Shown here: in pieces, positions 6,664 to 9,224 of the stretch | Numbering within the stretch: the stretch's first letter is position 1 | Layout of the letters: each line of letters begins with the position of its first letter | Assembly: GCA_002479035.1 (NCBI GenBank) | Contig: DLLA01000150.1 | Location: 10,944 to 20,167, forward strand | DNA: 9,224 nucleotides | Source of the DNA: Bacteroidales bacterium UBA7574 | GTDB taxonomy: Bacteria > Bacteroidota > Bacteroidia > Bacteroidales > Paludibacteraceae | Direction: 5' to 3' | Position numbers and translations under genes: made by a program | Notes under the pieces: model-generated | What the model was told of the DNA's origin: nothing | Databases searched by the model: none | Seen by the model: the letters and a program-made list of their open reading frames with translations, nothing else

Positions 6664-8723
6664 GCTTGTGTTTCTTTATTCGGTTCTTCCTTCATAGGTT
6701 GCGCTGCCTGTGGAGTCGCCTCCGTGGCAGATTGCTCTACCGGTTTGGGTTCCTCCACCTTGGGTTGTGCTGCTTTCTGTGCTGCCATAGCAGCCTCTTG
6801 GGCTAACCGCTCGGCTTCCGCGGCAGCCTTCTGCTCAGCCTTTGTCTCTTTGTTCTCTTTGCGTTGCGCAGGGCTGGCACTGTGTATCAGTTTGCCCGTC
6901 TTGCGCTCTTGTTTCTGCTTCAGACGGCGTTGCTTGCGCTCCCGCACAGCGTCATCAATAGCATTGGCTTGCTCCAGAATCTGGGTGGACAACCGCTCTA
7001 TCAACGAGAACTTGTCCCTGCGCTTCTCGTCCTGCATCAGCAGATTGAACTTGAACTGCCCGTCTCGGAACCCGTCGCGCAGGCACGCAGCCTTGAACCG
7101 AGCATAAGCGTTATTCAGTAATATATGTGCCTGAGGTTCGTGCAAACGGAACGATGCCCTTTTGGCTTCGTACTCGATATTCATCTCGCACAGTTTCTTA
7201 TCCACTATCTTGGTGAACTCGTCCGCCTGCTCTTGCGTTATGTTCTCATTCTCAAACTCATAATAGAAGTGGTAGCGGCTGTCCTGCACCTCGGCAAAGC
7301 CTACAAAGAACTTGGTCTTTATCCCTGTCTCTTTCTCGGCTTCATGTACGGCTTCTATGAACTGAGGCTCATACAACTTCTCTCCTGTCATCGAGACAAT
7401 GCCGTTCACCTTCGACACCATGTGTACCGTAGGCGTGTTGTAGTACTTGCCTCCCACCTCCACAAGGTCGTTCATATTATAGCGGAACAGTCCCGAATAG
7501 GTCGTTACATAAGCGCAATACCTCTTGCCTTGTTCCAACTCGTCTATCTGAAGGAAGTGCTTGTTCGGACTGTCCAGTTCGTCTTCGGCTACGAACTCAT
7601 AGTAATGGAACTGCGGGAACAGCACCGACTCGTTGCTCTCGTCCAGTGCAAACCCGAAGCGGCACTCCGTGGCGATATAGCCTAATTCCTGGTAATAGGT
7701 CTTATCCCAATCGAAGTCGTCCATGTACTTCTCCATATATATCTTCGTATTGCCGCATTTCCATGTGCTGAGGTATTGCAACCACGGCCAGAAGTCCTTA
7801 GGCAGCAGTCGCCCTTTCTCGCGCAGTATCCTGCTCAACTCTTCCGCACGCTCGGGGTTGGCTTGGATATACGGATACAACTCCTCGCGGATATTGTCCG
7901 ATATTTCAAAGTTTGCACTCAGCGTACCGCACTTGATGTCTTCTATCAGTTCTTCGGCATTCTCGTCCACGGTACGCATAAGTTCGAGGATAGTCGAGGG
8001 GTTGGCAGTTGCCCACAACGTTACATCCCTATGCTGCATCGCCATACGCATCAGCGTATAGTTGCGTGCCCCGTAGTCGGCTATTGACATCACGCAGGCG
8101 GGAGCCGTGTAATGCTTCTTGATAATAGCAGGTATATCACGCACCAATACACCGCTCACGCTGCCGTACAGCGTGCCGTCGGGTGCGTAACCCTCCACCT
8201 CCTTTCCCACAATGGGGAAGATATGCCCGCCGAAGATACGGTCACGGTGTTTCACAAAGTTCCATGTCCAGATGTGAGACATCTTGCCATACACATCTTT
8301 CAGATACTTGTGCGTCATCGGCACCCACTTGGGCTCACTCGTTGTGCCCGAGGTAGTGGCGTACATGTCCGGCTTACCCGGGAAGAGTACGTTCTCCTCA
8401 CCGTTCTTGTGGCGTTCCACATACGGGCGCAACGTCTCAAAACTGTCATTCACAGGCACATACTGCCTGTACAGCCGGAACAGGTCTTCGGCATTGGATG
8501 CCGACAGAATGATGTCGAAATGGTGTTCGCGCCCATAGACTGTGTCGCGCGAGATAGCCAGAATGTCGCGCAAAGTGCGCTCCGCAGCCTGACGCGGATG
8601 ACGGCTCCAGAACTTCAAACGTACTGTCTGACTGCCGCCTACCAAGAACAGTACAGTGTTAATCAACCACGGGTAGGGTAAAGCCCTCCCCTCATTGTCT
8701 AAATACGGTTTCTTTTTTGCCAT
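6660..8723 (-). CDS. GH3 auxin-responsive family acyl-adenylating enzyme with charged C-terminal tail
   Basis: This 687-residue protein belongs to the GH3 branch of the ANL adenylating superfamily. Members activate a carboxylic acid with ATP and pass it to an amine or other nucleophile; plant members conjugate amino acids to hormones. 'GH3' here is not glycoside hydrolase family 3. The ATP-binding motif is TTSGTTSEPK (123-132). Other family segments are ATECRFGFALDE (351-362), GLFRYNMNDLVEV (411-423) and VNGIVSMTGEKLYEPQF (439-455), followed by the small C-terminal lobe to about 570. Residues about 590-687 form an extra tail: first basic (ERKQRRLKQKQERK), then Ala/Glu/Lys-rich, then Pro/Glu/Gln-rich, probably coiled or disordered. 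The chosen ATG at 8723 gives MAKKKPYLDN; the frame stays open to 8828, but that extension is repeat DNA. AGGGAAGAAAAG precedes the start. The substrate is unknown. It is the first gene of the leftward operon. Confidence 0.9.
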   Translation of the reverse strand: MAKKKPYLDNEGRALPYPWLINTVLFLVGGSQTVRLKFWSRHPRQAAERTLRDILAISRDTVYGREHHFDIILSASNAEDLFRLYRQYVPVNDSFETLRPYVERHKNGEENVLFPGKPDMYATTSGTTSEPKWVPMTHKYLKDVYGKMSHIWTWNFVKHRDRIFGGHIFPIVGKEVEGYAPDGTLYGSVSGVLVRDIPAIIKKHYTAPACVMSIADYGARNYTLMRMAMQHRDVTLWATANPSTILELMRTVDENAEELIEDIKCGTLSANFEISDNIREELYPYIQANPERAEELSRILREKGRLLPKDFWPWLQYLSTWKCGNTKIYMEKYMDDFDWDKTYYQELGYIATECRFGFALDESNESVLFPQFHYYEFVAEDELDSPNKHFLQIDELEQGKRYCAYVTTYSGLFRYNMNDLVEVGGKYYNTPTVHMVSKVNGIVSMTGEKLYEPQFIEAVHEAEKETGIKTKFFVGFAEVQDSRYHFYYEFENENITQEQADEFTKIVDKKLCEMNIEYEAKRASFRLHEPQAHILLNNAYARFKAACLRDGFRDGQFKFNLLMQDEKRRDKFSLIERLSTQILEQANAIDDAVRERKQRRLKQKQERKTGKLIHSASPAQRKENKETKAEQKAAAEAERLAQEAAMAAQKAAQPKVEEPKPVEQSATEATPQAAQPMKEEPNKETQA

Positions 8724-8763
8724 AACAAAACTTTTCTTCCCTGTTCCTCCCCCCTCACGCACT

Positions 8764-8829
8764 CCCGATATATGCCCGATGCATACCCGACACATATTCG
8801 ATGCATACCCGATACACCTGCCGTACACG
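8764..8829. repeat. 11-bp tandem repeat array in the leader of the GH3-type gene (about 6 units)
   Basis: Units of 11 bases start at 8764, 8775, 8786, 8797, 8808 and 8819; the best unit is CCCGATGCATA. A 14-base exact repeat (CGATGCATACCCGA) occurs at 8777 and 8799, exactly two units apart. The last unit is weak, while bases 8830-8840 again match the best unit at 8 of 11 positions, so the array may extend. A (C/T)AT(A/G) box recurs at 8771, 8782, 8793 and 8804. The array lies between the predicted promoter and the start codon and should be transcribed. Confidence 0.75.
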
Positions 8830-8905
8830 CCTTATGCACATCATCGGCAATCCCCTCATAAACAAGGACATTCAACTTATTCACCCCCACCTGTATCACC
8901 CCACA

Positions 8906-8937
8906 TTGGCACCTGTACCTTTCTCAAGGAACACCAA
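8906..8937 (-). other. Possible stem-loop at the 5' end of the leftward transcript
   Basis: Read on the - strand, CCTT-GAGA-AAGG (8929-8918) can form a 4-bp stem closed by a GNRA-type tetraloop. An outer TTGG/CCAA pair (8937-8934 with 8909-8906) could extend it across an asymmetric internal loop. It lies a few bases after the predicted transcription start. The pairing is short and could be chance. Confidence 0.3.
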
Positions 8938-8946
8938 TACCGCCCG

Positions 8947-8978
8947 CAAAGTTATAACATTTTTTCGACATACACAAA
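8947..8978 (-). promoter_or_regulatory. Bacteroidota-type promoter for the leftward operon
   Basis: On the - strand TTTG (8978-8975) is followed by 20 bases and then TAACTTTG (8954-8947). This matches the primary sigma-factor consensus of Bacteroides: TTTG near -33 and TAnnTTTG near -7, spaced 19-21. Transcription would start near 8940 and give a leader of about 215 nt before the ATG at 8723. It is the only full match I found in the gaps. Confidence 0.65.
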
Positions 8979-9081
8979 TCCTCACACAGGGCAGCCATAC
9001 CATGATAATACAACATCATTTTCGTACTGACAAGAAGTGCTGTGTAAACACCCAATATCCAAATAAGATTAACGCAACAAT

Positions 9082-9125
9082 CACATACTAATCACATACT
9101 AACCACATACTAATCACATACTAAT
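9082..9125. repeat. 11-bp tandem repeat array upstream of the promoter (4 units)
   Basis: Four units of CACATACTAAT start at 9082, 9093, 9104 and 9115. Three are identical and one has a single change (final T to C). A diverged half-unit may precede it at 9071. The array is AT-rich and lies about 105 bases upstream of the -33 box of the leftward promoter. It may serve that promoter, or a rightward gene beyond the window. Confidence 0.85.
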
Positions 9126-9224
9126 TGTTCATGGTTAATACGAGGGGAATATGAGGAGGACAAGTGGATAATTTGAAAATTTGTGAATGGGCTCCACAAA
9201 CTGCCCGCGGACGAGGAGAGCACC

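Larger units (their letters stand above)
8724..9224. other. Gene-free regulatory region of about 500 bases
   Basis: I find no convincing gene here. From left to right it holds the leader of the leftward operon with an 11-bp repeat array (8764-8829), a small predicted stem-loop (8906-8937), a leftward Bacteroidota-type promoter (8947-8978), an AT-rich stretch with nothing recognisable (about 8985-9070), a second 11-bp repeat array (9082-9125) and about 100 bases of unexplained sequence at the edge. An octamer CACCTGTA occurs twice, at 8889 and 8910, 21 bases apart. The composition turns clearly AT-rich beyond about 8945. The right-hand end probably leads to the next gene or its promoter, outside the window. 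Confidence 0.6.

Noticed and set aside
8699..8899. 66-codon open frame on the - strand (GTG start) overlapping the start of the GH3-type gene, a possible leader peptide
   Set aside because: Much of it is translated 11-bp repeat, it has a GTG start without a clear ribosome-binding site, and stops are scarce in this GC-rich stretch. It is not impossible but not supportable.
9042..9051. Palindrome GTGT-AA-ACAC as an operator
   Set aside because: It is only four bases per arm and occurs once, which is expected by chance.
8764..9125. CRISPR array
   Set aside because: The repeats are 11-bp units placed head to tail with no spacers, and there are no cas genes.
8764..9125. Replication origin iterons
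   Set aside because: Phased 11-mers next to AT-rich DNA resemble iterons, but there is no replication initiator gene or DnaA box, and a similar array lies in an unrelated gap at 1504.
9164..9224. Open frame from GTG at 9164 to the window edge, with AGGAGG just upstream
   Set aside because: Only 20 codons are visible, both GTG starts and strong Shine-Dalgarno sites are unusual in Bacteroidota, and the residues match nothing I know. It needs the sequence beyond the edge.
9136..9224. Open frames on the - strand reading in from the right edge
   Set aside because: Two of the - strand frames are open for about 30 to 40 codons without a recognisable motif, so this is compatible with chance.

Overview
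The window looks like chromosome of a Bacteroidota bacterium, most likely Bacteroidales of the Prevotella/Bacteroides type. The evidence is three lipoprotein signal peptides (lipobox ending in Cys), a small outer-membrane barrel ending in Tyr-Arg-Phe, carbohydrate-active enzymes typical of gut Bacteroidales, A-rich start regions with little Shine-Dalgarno signal, and one good match to the Bacteroidota promoter (TTTG, 20 bases, TAnnTTTG). The species cannot be named from the sequence alone.

Layout. Bases 1-2936 (+ strand) hold the 3' part of a GH2 glycosidase, cut by the window edge, and a complete GH13 alpha-amylase-family lipoprotein. Together they are a small glycan-degrading unit. Bases 2895-8723 (- strand) hold five genes that read leftward and are packed tightly enough to be one operon. 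In transcription order they are: a GH3-type (auxin-responsive GH3 family) acyl-adenylating enzyme, a PlsC-like acyltransferase coupled to it by an ATGA overlap, a small outer-membrane barrel, an alpha/beta-hydrolase (lipase-like) lipoprotein, and a lipoprotein made of two similar Ig/FN3-like halves. The first and last transcription units collide tail to tail and overlap by 42 bases.

Bases 8724-9224 hold no convincing gene. They contain the predicted promoter of the leftward operon, a leader of about 215 nt, and two tandem repeat arrays. A third array lies in the 93-base gap upstream of the amylase. All three arrays have the same 11-bp period and repeat an NATAC-like box once per unit, although the rest of the unit differs between sites. 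A separate 7-bp tandem repeat fills the only real gap inside the leftward operon. These helically phased intergenic repeats are the most unusual signal here.

How the genes may work together (inference): the leftward operon pairs acid activation (GH3 family) and acyl transfer (PlsC-like) at the cytoplasm or inner membrane with three exported proteins, one of them a probable lipid or ester hydrolase. This suggests envelope lipid synthesis or remodelling, or handling of an acylated compound, but no substrate can be read from the sequence.
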